Notes: generated by a model not told the origin, from the sequence alone. DNA of 64,000 nt from Salinispora mooreana (GCF_000379065.1 NZ_KB900614.1:766107-830106); one strand, 5' to 3'; shown: positions 9,915-18,991, counted from the stretch's first letter. Numbers and translations: made by a program.

Positions 9915-11227
9915 CAGTGCACCTCCACCGTAGCGGCCAACGCGTTGGCCACCCGCCAGCAGTCGTGGTACGTCGAGTAAAGCGGCACCGGTGCGAACCG
10001 GACAACATCTGGCTCCCGAGCGTCTGCGACCACCCCGTGCTCCAACCGCAGCCGCTTCGCCAACTCGGCGGCGCTCCCGGTGCCGATCCGCACCGACAGC
10101 TGAGCGCCCCGGCGGGCCGGGTCGCGCGGAGTGACCACTGCCAGCGGCCGCCCCGGGGTGACCTGGTCCAGCAGCCACTCCAGGTAGCCGGTGAGCCGGA
10201 CACTGCGCTCCCGCAACGCCGTCATGCCGACCGAGTCGAAGAGCTCCAGTGACGTGCGCACCGGCCCCATCGCGAGGATCGGCGGGTTGGAGACCTGCCA
10301 GGCCTCCGCCGTCGCCGGTGGTCGGGCCACCGGCGACATCTCGAACCGGGTAGCCGCCTCGGTACTCCACCAGCCCTCAAACCGGGGCAGCGTCGGATCG
10401 GCGAGGTGGCGCTCGTGGACGAACACGCCGGAGAGCCCGCCCGGCCCGGAGTTCAGGTACTTGTAGGAGCACCACGCCGCGAAGTCGACATCCCAGTCGT
10501 GCAGGGCCAGCGGCACGTTTCCCGCAGCATGCGCCAGATCCCAGCCGACCACCGCGCCCGCCGCCCGGCCGGCGGCGGTGATCTCGGGAATCTCCATCAG
10601 CTCGCCGGTCAGGTAGTTGACGCCGCCGAGCAGCACCAACGCGATCGTGTCCCCCTCCGCCGCGAGCAGGTCACGCACATCGGCCGTACGCAGGGTGTCC
10701 TCGCCGGGACGGGGGGTCAGGCGGAGCACGGTGGTATCCGGATCGAGGCCGTGGAACCGGGCCTGGCTACGGACGGCGTAGCTGTCCGAGGGAAAGGCGC
10801 TGTCCTCGATGACGATCCGGGTACGGGTGCCGGTCGGCCGGTAGAAGCTCACCATCAGCAGGTGCAGGTTGACGGTGAGGGAGTTCATCACCACCACCTC
10901 CGTCGACCGGGCACCGACCAGCCGGGCGGTCGGCCCGGTCAGCAACTCGTGGTAGGGCAGCCACGGTCGCATGGCCGCCAGATGTCCTTCCACCCCGAGG
11001 CAGCGCCAGGCCTCCAGATCGGCGAACAACTCGTCCCTGGTTGCCCGGGGTTGTAGGCCCAGCGAGTTCCCGGCCAGGTATGCGGCCTGCTGGTAACGAC
11101 CGCCGTCGGCGGGCGGGACATGGAACAGGTGCCGGTGGCCGGGGTCAGCGGTGTCCAGACGGTTGGCCGCCTTCTCCTCCTGGCTCAGCTCTTCCTTGTG
11201 CATGCGTTCGCTCAGCTCCCCGCTCAC
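9914..11227 (-). CDS. kynU: Kynureninase
   Basis: 437 aa PLP enzyme cleaving (3-hydroxy)kynurenine to (3-hydroxy)anthranilate and alanine. AAYLAGNSLGLQP near the N terminus, WDLAHAAGNVPLALHDW, and the PLP lysine in AAWCSYKYLNSGPGG are diagnostic. The GTG overlapping the dioxygenase stop (GTGA) is taken as start; an internal ATG 8 codons further is the alternative. Confidence 0.95.
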   Translation of the reverse strand: MSGELSERMHKEELSQEEKAANRLDTADPGHRHLFHVPPADGGRYQQAAYLAGNSLGLQPRATRDELFADLEAWRCLGVEGHLAAMRPWLPYHELLTGPTARLVGARSTEVVVMNSLTVNLHLLMVSFYRPTGTRTRIVIEDSAFPSDSYAVRSQARFHGLDPDTTVLRLTPRPGEDTLRTADVRDLLAAEGDTIALVLLGGVNYLTGELMEIPEITAAGRAAGAVVGWDLAHAAGNVPLALHDWDVDFAAWCSYKYLNSGPGGLSGVFVHERHLADPTLPRFEGWWSTEAATRFEMSPVARPPATAEAWQVSNPPILAMGPVRTSLELFDSVGMTALRERSVRLTGYLEWLLDQVTPGRPLAVVTPRDPARRGAQLSVRIGTGSAAELAKRLRLEHGVVADAREPDVVRFAPVPLYSTYHDCWRVANALAATVEVH

Positions 11228-12120
11228 ATCTCGGTCCGGGCCGACCACAGCTCCGGGAAGACCACCCGGGCCATGCTCCGTTGCAACCAGGCCAGCCCGG
11301 CGGAGCCACCACTGCCGACTTTGGCGCCCATCGCCCGCTGCACCGCCTTGACGTGGTGCCAGCGCCAGTCGCCGAACCCCTCGGCCACCTCGGTCAACGC
11401 CTCGCCCAGCAGCCGAAGCTGGTCATCCGCGCTGGCGGCGTAGATGCGCACCCAGGCCGCCTCCACCGCCGGATGCGGCTGGTGCTCCTCGGCGACGTCG
11501 CGGCCGAGCAGCTCCCAGGGAAGGTCGTGGCCCTGCCGGGCGAGCAGAGCGAGCACGTCGTCCCAGAGGCTGGGGGCGTTCAGTGCGGCGGTCAATTCGG
11601 CGTGCACCTCGACCTGCCGACGGAACGGACGGATCAGGGCGGGATCGCGGAGACCGAGCAGAAACTCCAGGTGGCGATACATCGCCGACTGGAAGCCGGA
11701 GCCCTCGCCGAGGAGATTGCGGAACCGGTTGAAGTCGGCGGGGGTCATCCAGCGCAGGCTCCGCCAGGCCGCGTTCAACCCGTCCAGGTGCAGGGCGGCG
11801 CGACGCAGCGGGGCCAGGGCGTCCCGAATCCGATCCGCCCGCAGCAGCCGCTGGGCCTCGCGCAGTTCGTGGCAGGTCAGATTGAAATACAGCTCCATGA
11901 TCTGGCTGGTCATGAGGAAGGACATCTCGCCCGGATCACTGCTCAGCGGTGTCTGCAACCGGTGCAGAGTGCTGGCCTGGAGGTAGGTGTCGTAGGGAAC
12001 CCGCCCAGTGAACTCCAGGGTCGGCTCACCACCGTTGCGGTCGGCTCGGGTGGCGCGTTGCCGCGGAGTTACCGGCGGCAACGCCGCCGCGGTGGCCGCC
12101 CGTGGTTCTGTTCGTTCCAC
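11224..12120 (-). CDS. kynA: Tryptophan 2,3-dioxygenase, divergent, first gene of the operon
   Basis: 298 aa heme dioxygenase making N-formylkynurenine. The GTG at 12120 is preferred because a strong GGAGGGAG ribosome site precedes it by about 10 nt; an ATG 10 codons upstream has none. The GSGFQSAMYR element (substrate-site Arg) and the proximal-His region WRWHHVKAVQRAMGAK followed by a GSGGSAG loop fit the family. Odd feature: where TDOs have the distal His in the pattern THQ..ELWF, this protein has MTSQIMELYF, i.e. Ser, the residue found at that position in indoleamine dioxygenases. N-terminal residues 1-35 are low complexity. Confidence 0.88.
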   Translation of the reverse strand: MERTEPRAATAAALPPVTPRQRATRADRNGGEPTLEFTGRVPYDTYLQASTLHRLQTPLSSDPGEMSFLMTSQIMELYFNLTCHELREAQRLLRADRIRDALAPLRRAALHLDGLNAAWRSLRWMTPADFNRFRNLLGEGSGFQSAMYRHLEFLLGLRDPALIRPFRRQVEVHAELTAALNAPSLWDDVLALLARQGHDLPWELLGRDVAEEHQPHPAVEAAWVRIYAASADDQLRLLGEALTEVAEGFGDWRWHHVKAVQRAMGAKVGSGGSAGLAWLQRSMARVVFPELWSARTEM

Positions 12121-12289
12121 CAGTCCGCTCCCTCCGCTCGAGCCGGCCATCCGGCCGTACTGCGGTAGCGGTCATGATGCCGCTACGGGCCGCGCCAGTG
12201 GAATGCCGAGACAACGGCTATCACGGCAGTTCACCTACCAATCACAAGGCGATACCCAGTCATGGTTGGAGAACGTAAGGTTCCCCAGT
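12121..12289. promoter_or_regulatory. Divergent promoter region between the tryptophan operon and the Lrp-type regulator
   Basis: A 169-nt gap between two divergent starts. It contains a perfect 7-bp inverted repeat, GTAGCGG and CCGCTAC, at 12165-12171 and 12180-12186 around an 8-nt spacer, lying 45-66 nt upstream of the operon's first start. An Lrp/AsnC operator is plausible (inference). No convincing -10/-35 pair was recognised. Confidence 0.4.
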
Positions 12290-12766
12290 GTGGACGAAAT
12301 GGACTGGGCCCTGCTGCGCGAACTACAGGCCGACGCCCGGCTGTCATACAGCGAGCTGTCCCGACGGGTACACCTCTCCCCACCGGCGGTAGCCGAGCGG
12401 GTGCGCCGGCTCGAGGAGGCCGGTGTCATCACCGGCTATCACGCACACGTCGACCCGGCCCGAGCCGGGCGAACGGTGGTCGCGCTGATCCGTATGTCCT
12501 GCTACGGGGCCCGCTGCATCCTCAACAGCCCGGAGACCACGGCGTGGCCGGAGATCATGCAGATCCATCGGATCACCGGCGACGCGTGCAGCATGCTGAC
12601 CGTCACCGCCGGCTCGATCGAGGAGTTCGAGGCGGTTATTGATCGGCTCGCTCCGTATGGCCAACCGTCCAGCACGATGGTGCTCTCCACCCCGCTCGGC
12701 TGGCGTCCGATCACTCCGCCCGGCTCCGCTGACAGCGAACCGGCCCCGTCCCGCCGCCGCCGCTGA
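12290..12766 (+). CDS. Lrp/AsnC-family transcriptional regulator
   Basis: 158 aa. The GTG start follows a TAAGG ribosome-site-like sequence by about 9 nt and gives the usual family length. N-terminal winged HTH (DEMDWALLRELQADARLSYS, then a recognition helix around LSPPAVAERVRRLEE), followed by an RAM-type ligand domain (residues about 60-145). Divergent from the tryptophan operon, so a tryptophan- or kynurenine-responsive local regulator is likely (context inference). The last about 15 residues are a Pro/Arg-rich tail abutting a repeat. Confidence 0.92.
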   Translation: MDEMDWALLRELQADARLSYSELSRRVHLSPPAVAERVRRLEEAGVITGYHAHVDPARAGRTVVALIRMSCYGARCILNSPETTAWPEIMQIHRITGDACSMLTVTAGSIEEFEAVIDRLAPYGQPSSTMVLSTPLGWRPITPPGSADSEPAPSRRRR

Positions 12767-12856
12767 CCGCACGTGAGGGTTTGCCCGGAAGGCCGCTAAG
12801 CACCCGCGAGGCGTTACCCGCAGGCCGCTGACCGCACGCGAGGGTTTGCCCGGAAG
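12760..12856. repeat. Three tandem copies of a 32-33 bp GC-rich repeat
   Basis: Copies at 12760-12792, 12793-12824 and 12825-12856. The first and third agree at 31 of 32 bases (consensus begins CCGCTGACCGCACG); the middle one is degenerate. The first copy overlaps the end of the Lrp gene. Function unknown; it may be a remnant of a small dispersed repeat family. Confidence 0.75.
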
Positions 12857-12920
12857 CCAGCGGGAAAGCAGGCCGCGGTACCCGGGGAGGATCCGGTGGT
12901 GGGCACCGGGAGGGGGAATC

Positions 12921-13415
12921 ATGCGGGGTCATCGCGTACTCGCCATGCTGGCCTTGGTAACGGCGTTCGTCCTGTTCGGGGGCGCACCTGCCAGCGCCGG
13001 GGAGCACACCTTCATCGAAGTCACGCCGAACCCGGCGCAGGCCGGCACCCGGGTCGATCTCCGGGCCAGCTGCGACAAGGACAACAACCGTCAGGCGACG
13101 GTGCACTCGGACGCCTTCGATGGTCAGGTCTTCCTCCGACCCGACAACGGCTTCCTCACCGGCCACGCCAGCATCCCGAGAAACAAGGAGGCCGGCGACT
13201 ACCGGGTCGACCTACGCTGCGAAAACAACAAGACCGCCAGCACGACACTGACCGTACTCAACATGTCCCAGCCGACGAAGGGACCGGCGACCGGTGGCGG
13301 TGGCACCGCCGTCGGTCGCACCGGCTCCTACCTACTGGTCGGGGGCGTGGTGGCGATGGCACTGGCCGTCGGCTTCGGCTTCTTCGGTAACCGCCGCACC
13401 GGGAACGGTTCCTGA
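12921..13415 (+). CDS. Secreted protein with C-terminal membrane segment, putative sortase substrate
   Basis: 164 aa. The ATG follows a GGGAGGGGG ribosome site. Signal peptide (hydrophobic core after MRGHR, cleavage near PASA), then an extracellular Ig-like/beta domain of about 90 residues (HTFIEVTPNPAQAGTRVDLR, two Cys), then KGPATGGGG, a single transmembrane helix and Arg-containing tail. The C-terminal layout is that of a sorting signal, but there is no LPxTG; a PATGG-type motif may substitute. The sortase gene starts 13 nt downstream. Confidence 0.85.
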   Translation: MRGHRVLAMLALVTAFVLFGGAPASAGEHTFIEVTPNPAQAGTRVDLRASCDKDNNRQATVHSDAFDGQVFLRPDNGFLTGHASIPRNKEAGDYRVDLRCENNKTASTTLTVLNMSQPTKGPATGGGGTAVGRTGSYLLVGGVVAMALAVGFGFFGNRRTGNGS

Positions 13416-13428
13416 CCCAACCGCCACC

Positions 13429-14268
13429 ATGGCCCGAGCAGACAGACGTACTCGACAGCGTGCGGTCCGGGCCGGCACCCGGCGCGCGGTGTCGTCGGCT
13501 GCCCGGCTGGCTGCCGGGACCGCCCGCCGGCTACGCCGAGCCGCCGGGCAGGCGTCCGCGGCCAGCGTCGTCACCACCGACCCGGCCACCGAGCCGCTGC
13601 CCCCGCGCCCGCGCCGACGGTGGGTACCGGCCCGGCGGCGGTTGGGTATCTCCCGCAGCCCCGGGATACCCGTACTGGTCATCGGGACCCTGATGATGCT
13701 GATCATCGCCATGCTCGGGGTGGAACAGGTGACCGGCGTCAGCATCCTCCCGGAGCGGTTCACCGCCGGGCTGCGCCCGCCGCCGAAGAAGTTTCCGGTG
13801 CTACCAGCGAGCGATCCGGTCGCCGTGGAGATCGGTGCCATCGATGTCACAGCCCCGGTGCACAGCGTCGGGCTGGCACCGGACGGCACCATCGCGGCGC
13901 CGGAGGCGGCCCGTGCCCAGGAGGCGGGCTGGTACGACCAGGGCCCCACACCCGGGCAGTACGGTCCGGCGGTCCTCGTCGGGCACGTGGACACCGACAC
14001 GGGGCCCGCGGTCTTCCAGGGGCTGCGTAACCTCCGCGCTGGCGACCGGGTCGAGGTGGACCGGTCCGATGGGCAGGTCGCGATCTTTGAGGTCAACTCG
14101 GTGGAGCGGTTCGACAAAGAACGATTCCCGACCGACCAGGTGTTCGGGGATTTCGACCGACCGAACCTGCGGCTGGTGACCTGTGGTGGCGAATGGGTTG
14201 GCGGCCAGACCGGCTACGCCGACAACGTGGTGGTCTTCGCCTCTTTGGTCGAGGCGCGGAGCGGCTGA
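13429..14268 (+). CDS. Class F sortase
   Basis: 279 aa membrane-anchored transpeptidase. Arg-rich cytoplasmic N terminus of about 75 residues, a transmembrane helix (IPVLVIGTLMMLIIAMLGV), then the sortase domain with catalytic His in AVLVGHVDTDTG and Cys with nearby Arg in NLRLVTCGGEW. It would attach proteins to the cell envelope; the preceding secreted protein is the obvious candidate substrate. ATG start lies 13 nt after the previous stop, so the two are probably co-transcribed. Confidence 0.88.
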   Translation: MARADRRTRQRAVRAGTRRAVSSAARLAAGTARRLRRAAGQASAASVVTTDPATEPLPPRPRRRWVPARRRLGISRSPGIPVLVIGTLMMLIIAMLGVEQVTGVSILPERFTAGLRPPPKKFPVLPASDPVAVEIGAIDVTAPVHSVGLAPDGTIAAPEAARAQEAGWYDQGPTPGQYGPAVLVGHVDTDTGPAVFQGLRNLRAGDRVEVDRSDGQVAIFEVNSVERFDKERFPTDQVFGDFDRPNLRLVTCGGEWVGGQTGYADNVVVFASLVEARSG

Positions 14269-14287
14269 GCCGCCGGGGCCAGGCCGC

Positions 14288-14821
14288 TCAGGCGGCTTCG
14301 GGCTCGCGCAGGTCGAGCCAGTCGACCCAGCGCGGGTCGGGAGGTCGGTGGCCGAGCACCCGCCACGCGATACCTTTCGGTGCCGTCGGCGGGGCGGGGA
14401 GCCGCCAGCCCAGCTCAGCCGGGGTCTTGTCGCCCTTGGTGTGGTTGCACCGGGCGCACGCCGCCACCACGTTCTCCCAGGAGTGCCGACCACCACGGCT
14501 CCGCGGGAGGACGTGATCGATGGTCTCCGCCGGGCCCCGGCAGTAGGCGCACCGCCACCCGTCCCGCGCGAAGATCGCCCGCCGGGACAGCCCGACGTGG
14601 GCCCGGAACGGCACCCGGACGAAGTGGGTGAGCCGCACGACCGAGGGCACCGGCAGCGCGTCGCGGGCGCTGTGTAGGACACCGTCGCCATCGGCGACGC
14701 AGACAGCCTTGGCGGTGAGCACCAGGATGGCAGCACGCCGGACAGACACGACACACAGGGGCTCGTAGGTGGCGTTGAGGACCAGCGCGCCGGAGCCCAC
14801 CGTGGGTCGTATGTCAGGCAT
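14288..14821 (-). CDS. HNH endonuclease domain protein
   Basis: 177 aa. The ATG is preferred over a GTG 9 nt upstream because GGAGG lies 10 nt before it. A Zn-binding pair CAYC, the HNH core DHVLPRSRGGRHSWENVV and the second pair CARCNHTKGDKTP are complete. This stand-alone HNH family is common in actinobacterial chromosomes; its substrate is unknown. Converges with the sortase gene. Confidence 0.88.
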   Translation of the reverse strand: MPDIRPTVGSGALVLNATYEPLCVVSVRRAAILVLTAKAVCVADGDGVLHSARDALPVPSVVRLTHFVRVPFRAHVGLSRRAIFARDGWRCAYCRGPAETIDHVLPRSRGGRHSWENVVAACARCNHTKGDKTPAELGWRLPAPPTAPKGIAWRVLGHRPPDPRWVDWLDLREPEAA

Positions 14822-15083
14822 CGCGCTCACCCCTCCGGTTCAGCGCCCCTCACTCGCACCACCGGACGGAAACGGGCGCAGCGACCCACCGGCCGGACGT
14901 CGACCCCAGATGATCGTCGTCCGTGCGCCAATCGTCCCTGATAAGGCTCGGGATTGCACGTGTTAATCGGGGGTACCCCGCCGGGGCTGTCGGGAGGTGT
15001 CCGGCCCGGGCCCGTCGGACGCGTCTCGCCGTCGTCGGCGGGCCGCACGCGGCAACCGGAGCCGGCTACGGTACGAAAGCAGG

Positions 15084-16127
15084 GTGGATGTCTCCATCGT
15101 TCCGGCCGCGACCGCCGACTCCCTCGCCGCCGATGAGCCCAGCACGACGTGTCTTGAGGAGCCGCTCTGCGCCGTTCTCCACGACCTGACCGGCGCCGTG
15201 TGGTTCGCCGAGGGCAGCTACTGGATCTTGATCAAGCCACTCCGAATCGCACTGATTCTGGTGCTGGCCCTGGTGGCCCGGTGGCTGATCAGCCGGACCA
15301 TCAAGCGCCTCGTCCGCAGCACCAGCAGTGCGGGCATGCCGATGATGCTGCGACCGTTGCGGGAGCGAATCCCCACCACGGCCGCCGAGCCGGGTGAGTT
15401 CGTGCCGGAGCGACGCCGACAGCGCGCCGAGGCGATCGGCTCGGTGCTGCGCAGCCTCTCCACGGCCTTCATCTTCGGCATCGCGTTGCTGATGGTGCTC
15501 AAGGAGTTCAGCTTCGAACTGGCACCGCTGCTCGCCAGCGCCGGCATCGTCGGGGTGGCCTTGGGCTTCGGCGCGCAGAGTCTGGTGAAGGACCTGATCG
15601 CCGGGCTCTTCATGCTGATCGAGGATCAGTACGGCGTCGGGGACACGGTCGACTTCGGTGAGGCGACCGGGACTGTGGAGTCGGTCGGCCTACGGGTGAC
15701 GACGGTACGCGACGCGCGCGGAGTTCTCTGGTACATCCGCAACGGAGAGATCATCCGGGTCGGCAACAAGAGTCAGGGCTGGGCGCTGGTCGTGGTGGAC
15801 CTGCCGATCGGCTTCGCCAGCACCGAGGAGGCGACCGCGGTGCTGCGGGACGCCGCCGCATCGGTCGCGGTGGACCCGGAGCTGGCGGCGGAGGTGATCG
15901 AGCCGCCCGAGGTGCTGGGTGTCGAGCAGATGACGATGGACGGCGCGGTGATCCGCACCGTGGTGAAGACAACGGCGGACGGCCAGTTCGCCGTCGGCCG
16001 GGAACTGCGTCGCCGACTGGCCGGCGCCCTGGAAAACTCCGGCTTCACCGATAAGATCGCGGCGGCCCGGTTCCCGGGCCTGCCGGCACAGGCGTCCCGG
16101 GTGGGCGGCGCCAGCGGCACGCCGTGA
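15084..16127 (+). CDS. MscS-family mechanosensitive ion channel
   Basis: About 347 aa; the GTG start is uncertain because the frame is open 87 nt further upstream. Predicted helices at about residues 45-70 and 130-155, then the pore helix with GIVGVALGFGAQSLVKDLIAG and the MscS beta domain (VGDTVDFGEATGTVESVGLR). Releases solutes on hypo-osmotic shock at the cytoplasmic membrane. The about 260 nt upstream hold no gene and probably the promoters of this gene and of the HNH gene. Confidence 0.9.
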   Translation: MDVSIVPAATADSLAADEPSTTCLEEPLCAVLHDLTGAVWFAEGSYWILIKPLRIALILVLALVARWLISRTIKRLVRSTSSAGMPMMLRPLRERIPTTAAEPGEFVPERRRQRAEAIGSVLRSLSTAFIFGIALLMVLKEFSFELAPLLASAGIVGVALGFGAQSLVKDLIAGLFMLIEDQYGVGDTVDFGEATGTVESVGLRVTTVRDARGVLWYIRNGEIIRVGNKSQGWALVVVDLPIGFASTEEATAVLRDAAASVAVDPELAAEVIEPPEVLGVEQMTMDGAVIRTVVKTTADGQFAVGRELRRRLAGALENSGFTDKIAAARFPGLPAQASRVGGASGTP

Positions 16128-16338
16128 CCGCAGCGGCGATGTCGGCCGACCGTCCCTTCGACTATCCTCCTTTCGTTCAGTCGGCGATCCGACGATCAAC
16201 CATTTCACCCTGGCCGGTTGTCGGTGATTCCGGCAGAATCCGATACAGCTCCCCGACAGCGGAGGATTTTCCTCGCTGATCGACGAATCGGACGATGCCT
16301 CCCGGCTCGGCCACTCAGGAGTGCCTGGTCCGGGAACG

Positions 16339-17808
16339 ATGGAGGCGATGGTGCCCAACGGCCAACCTTCTCCAGCCCGTCCGGCCACCTTCAGTGAGGT
16401 ATTCGCCCAGCGCGAGTACCGATTCATCCTGACGGCCGGAGTCCTCTCCTGGGTTGGTGACTACCTCGCGAAGGCTGCGGTGACCCTCCTGGTCTACCGG
16501 GAGACCGAGTCGGTAGCGCTCTCCGCGGCGGCCTTCGCCATCAGCTACCTGCCCTGGTTGATCGGCGGTCCACTGCTCGCGACCGTCGCCGAACGGCACC
16601 CCCACCGAGCCGTGATGGTCACCTGCGACCTGATCCGGATGGTGCTGCTGCTGGTCATCGCGGTGCCTGGGATGCCGACTCCGCTGATCCTGGCGCTCCT
16701 CTTCACCGCCACCCTCGCCAACCCCCCAAGTCAGGCCGCCCGGTCGGCGCTGATGCCAAAGATCCTGACCGGTGACCGCCTCGTGGTCGGGTTGTCGATC
16801 AACGCCAGCGTCGGCCAGGCCGCGCAGGTCGTCGGCTACCTGTCCGGCGCGGCGATCGCGGCGGCCAGCCCCGCCCTCGCCCTGCTGGTCACCTCGGTGA
16901 CCTACGCCGTATCCGCCACGCTGATCCGCCTCGGGGTGGTCGCCCGACCAACGGCGATGAAGGCTGAGCACCGCAGCCACCTGCTGCGGGAGACCGGCGA
17001 GGGATTCCGCGTGGTCTTCGGTCAACCCGTGCTACGCGCCATCGCTATCCTCGTGTTAAGTGCCATGCTCTTCTCCATCGTCCCGGAAGGGCTGGCGGCG
17101 GCGTGGGCTGGCCGGCACGCCGACGACCTGGACCAGGGCCTCGCCCAGGCGGTCATCATGGCCGCCGTCCCGGTCGGGTACATCCTCGGCGGCCTGATCG
17201 TCGGCCGCCTGGTCGCGCCGGCGCGGCGGATCGCCCTGATGCGTCCGCTGGCAGTGCTCGCTCCGCTGCTTCTGGTTCCCACCCTGCTCGACCCGTCGCC
17301 ACTGGTGGTGGCGCTGCTGGCCGCCGGGTGCGGATTCGCCGTCGCCGGACTGCTGCCCACAGCCAACGGCCTGTTCGTACAGGCTCTGCCGGACGGCTAC
17401 CGGGCTCGCGCCTTCGGTGTCATGGCCTCCGGCATGCAGGTGGTCCAGGGTCTGGCGGTTCTGGTCACCGGGCTGCTTGCCGAGCGGTTCTCCATCCCGC
17501 TCGTGGTTGGCCTCTGGAGCAGCGCCGGAGTGCTACTGATGACCGCTGCGGCGCTGTCGTGGCCGAGTCAGGCGAAGGTTGACGCCGCGATCAAGACGGC
17601 TTCGCAAGCTGAGGCACCCGATCCAGCGCCGGTACCGCCCGCCCCCCGGCCGGGACCAGACCGCTCCGGGGGCCAGCCGGCCGACAACCCGGGCGAGGGC
17701 CAGCAGGACGCCCGGGGAGTGGCATCGCAACACGGTGTCCTGACCGGGTCCGAGGCAGGCCCGGGAGGTGATCCGGCCCACGTCCGGCCAGCGGCGGACG
17801 GCCGCTGA
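16339..17808 (+). CDS. MFS transporter
   Basis: About 489 aa with some 12 hydrophobic segments and a Pro/Gln-rich cytoplasmic tail of about 65 residues. The first loop motif is [17 protein letters not shown]. Resembles drug-efflux-type actinobacterial MFS proteins; substrate unknown. Starts at 16321 (GTG), 16339 or 16348 (both ATG) are possible. The 16128-16338 gap has a small hairpin (GAGGA TTT TCCTC near 16262-16274) and no gene. The globin gene begins 19 nt after the stop. Confidence 0.85.
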   Translation: MEAMVPNGQPSPARPATFSEVFAQREYRFILTAGVLSWVGDYLAKAAVTLLVYRETESVALSAAAFAISYLPWLIGGPLLATVAERHPHRAVMVTCDLIRMVLLLVIAVPGMPTPLILALLFTATLANPPSQAARSALMPKILTGDRLVVGLSINASVGQAAQVVGYLSGAAIAAASPALALLVTSVTYAVSATLIRLGVVARPTAMKAEHRSHLLRETGEGFRVVFGQPVLRAIAILVLSAMLFSIVPEGLAAAWAGRHADDLDQGLAQAVIMAAVPVGYILGGLIVGRLVAPARRIALMRPLAVLAPLLLVPTLLDPSPLVVALLAAGCGFAVAGLLPTANGLFVQALPDGYRARAFGVMASGMQVVQGLAVLVTGLLAERFSIPLVVGLWSSAGVLLMTAAALSWPSQAKVDAAIKTASQAEAPDPAPVPPAPRPGPDRSGGQPADNPGEGQQDARGVASQHGVLTGSEAGPGGDPAHVRPAADGR

Positions 17809-17827
17809 AACCTGGCAGGATGGAGCG

Positions 17828-18256
17828 GTGCATCCCGCAGGCGAATCGGGCAGCCCCGCCCCCTCGACGAGTTTCTTTGATGCGGTTGGCGGCGAGCCCA
17901 CCTTCCGTAAGCTGGTGGACGCGTTCTATGCCGGCATCGCCGACGACCCGCTACTGCGTCCGATGTACCCAGAGGAGGATCTGGGGCCCGCCGCGGAGCG
18001 GCTCACCCTGTTCCTGATGCAGTACTGGGGCGGGCCGAACACCTACTCCGCCCAGCGGGGGCACCCGCGACTTCGGATGCGGCACGCACCGTTTCGGATC
18101 GGAGTGGCCGAACGGGACGCCTGGCTGCGACACATGCGGCAGGCGGTGGACCGGCTGGACCTGCCACCGGAGCTCACCACCGCTCTCTGGGACTACCTGG
18201 AGCGGGCTGCGTACTTCATGGTGAACGCGCTGGAGGACCCGGCCACGCCAGCGTGA
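17828..18256 (+). CDS. glbO: Group II truncated hemoglobin
   Basis: 142 aa from a GTG preceded by GGATGGAG. Helix B/E region [20 protein letters not shown] (Tyr near B10), then MQYWGGP, the proximal-His helix [13 protein letters not shown] and Trp in RDAWLRHM (G8 position) match trHbO proteins. Binds O2/NO; likely roles are nitrosative or oxidative stress protection. Closely follows the MFS gene. Confidence 0.92.
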   Translation: MHPAGESGSPAPSTSFFDAVGGEPTFRKLVDAFYAGIADDPLLRPMYPEEDLGPAAERLTLFLMQYWGGPNTYSAQRGHPRLRMRHAPFRIGVAERDAWLRHMRQAVDRLDLPPELTTALWDYLERAAYFMVNALEDPATPA

Positions 18257-18278
18257 CCCGGCAGACCCGGGCGGGTCA
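18254..18278. terminator. Small convergent hairpin
   Basis: TGACCCG at 18254-18260 pairs with CGGGTCA at 18272-18278, and the repeat contains or touches both stop codons of the convergent globin and YbjN-like genes. Without a T tract, so only a weak candidate. Confidence 0.4.
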
Positions 18279-18791
18279 GAGCAGGGCACCTTCGTCGTGC
18301 AGCCAGTCAACGAAGCTGGTGGCCACCGCCGCCCCACAGTCGATCATCTCGACCAGGAGCGCGTCGTGCACACCAGCGGCGAATGGCACCTGCAGCTCGG
18401 CATAGATCGGGAGCTGGCCGCGCTCGGACGGGTCTCCGATGTACGCCTTACAGAAGCGACGAGTGTGGTTCCACTCGTTGACCACCCGGTAGGCGCGATC
18501 CTCCCAATCCGACGGGACTGTCGCATGCGGCCGGACGCGCAGCACCAGGATCTCGTCATCCGGACCCTCGAGCGCGACCAGGACCGCGTGCCGCTCCCAC
18601 ATCGCCAGCAGGTTTCCGTCGCCGTCGGCCAGGTGGCGCACGTCGAGCCGGTCGAGCGCGGCGCTGATCCGGCCGAGCGTGACCGGTGCGACCATGGCGG
18701 CTGCGTCCGCGGTCGAAGAATGATCGGCCCCGATGTAACTGTCGCCCGGTTTCCGGGGAACCGGCGGGCTGACCCGGACCGTGTCCTCCAC
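18276..18791 (-). CDS. YbjN domain-containing protein
   Basis: About 171 aa from a GTG preceded by GGAGCAGGG. The core (residues about 40-160) has the YbjN/type III chaperone-like alpha-beta pattern with YRVVNEWNHTRRFCKAYIG. In actinobacteria this family is common and of uncertain role, possibly a chaperone or stress regulator. No membrane segments. The 18792-18991 gap upstream holds an 8-bp inverted repeat (CGGATCCA/TGGATCCG) but no gene. Confidence 0.8.
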   Translation of the reverse strand: MEDTVRVSPPVPRKPGDSYIGADHSSTADAAAMVAPVTLGRISAALDRLDVRHLADGDGNLLAMWERHAVLVALEGPDDEILVLRVRPHATVPSDWEDRAYRVVNEWNHTRRFCKAYIGDPSERGQLPIYAELQVPFAAGVHDALLVEMIDCGAAVATSFVDWLHDEGALL

Positions 18792-18991
18792 TGTGACCCT
18801 GCTCCGGCTGTCCGGCTCACCGCCGTCAACAGAACCGGGGCGCCACGACCACCACGGCATCGCTCACCCACCTCACTCCCCAGCGGATCCAGCCCCTAAC
18901 GCTGCGTTGGATCCGAGGATGGACGGTACCCGGACAGCCGGGAAGAAGCACCCCCCTAATGAGCTCCCCAGGACAGAAGGACGAGGGTGGA

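Noticed and set aside
16262-16274. Short inverted repeat as a terminator after the MscS gene
   Set aside because: Only a 5-bp stem, too weak to call.
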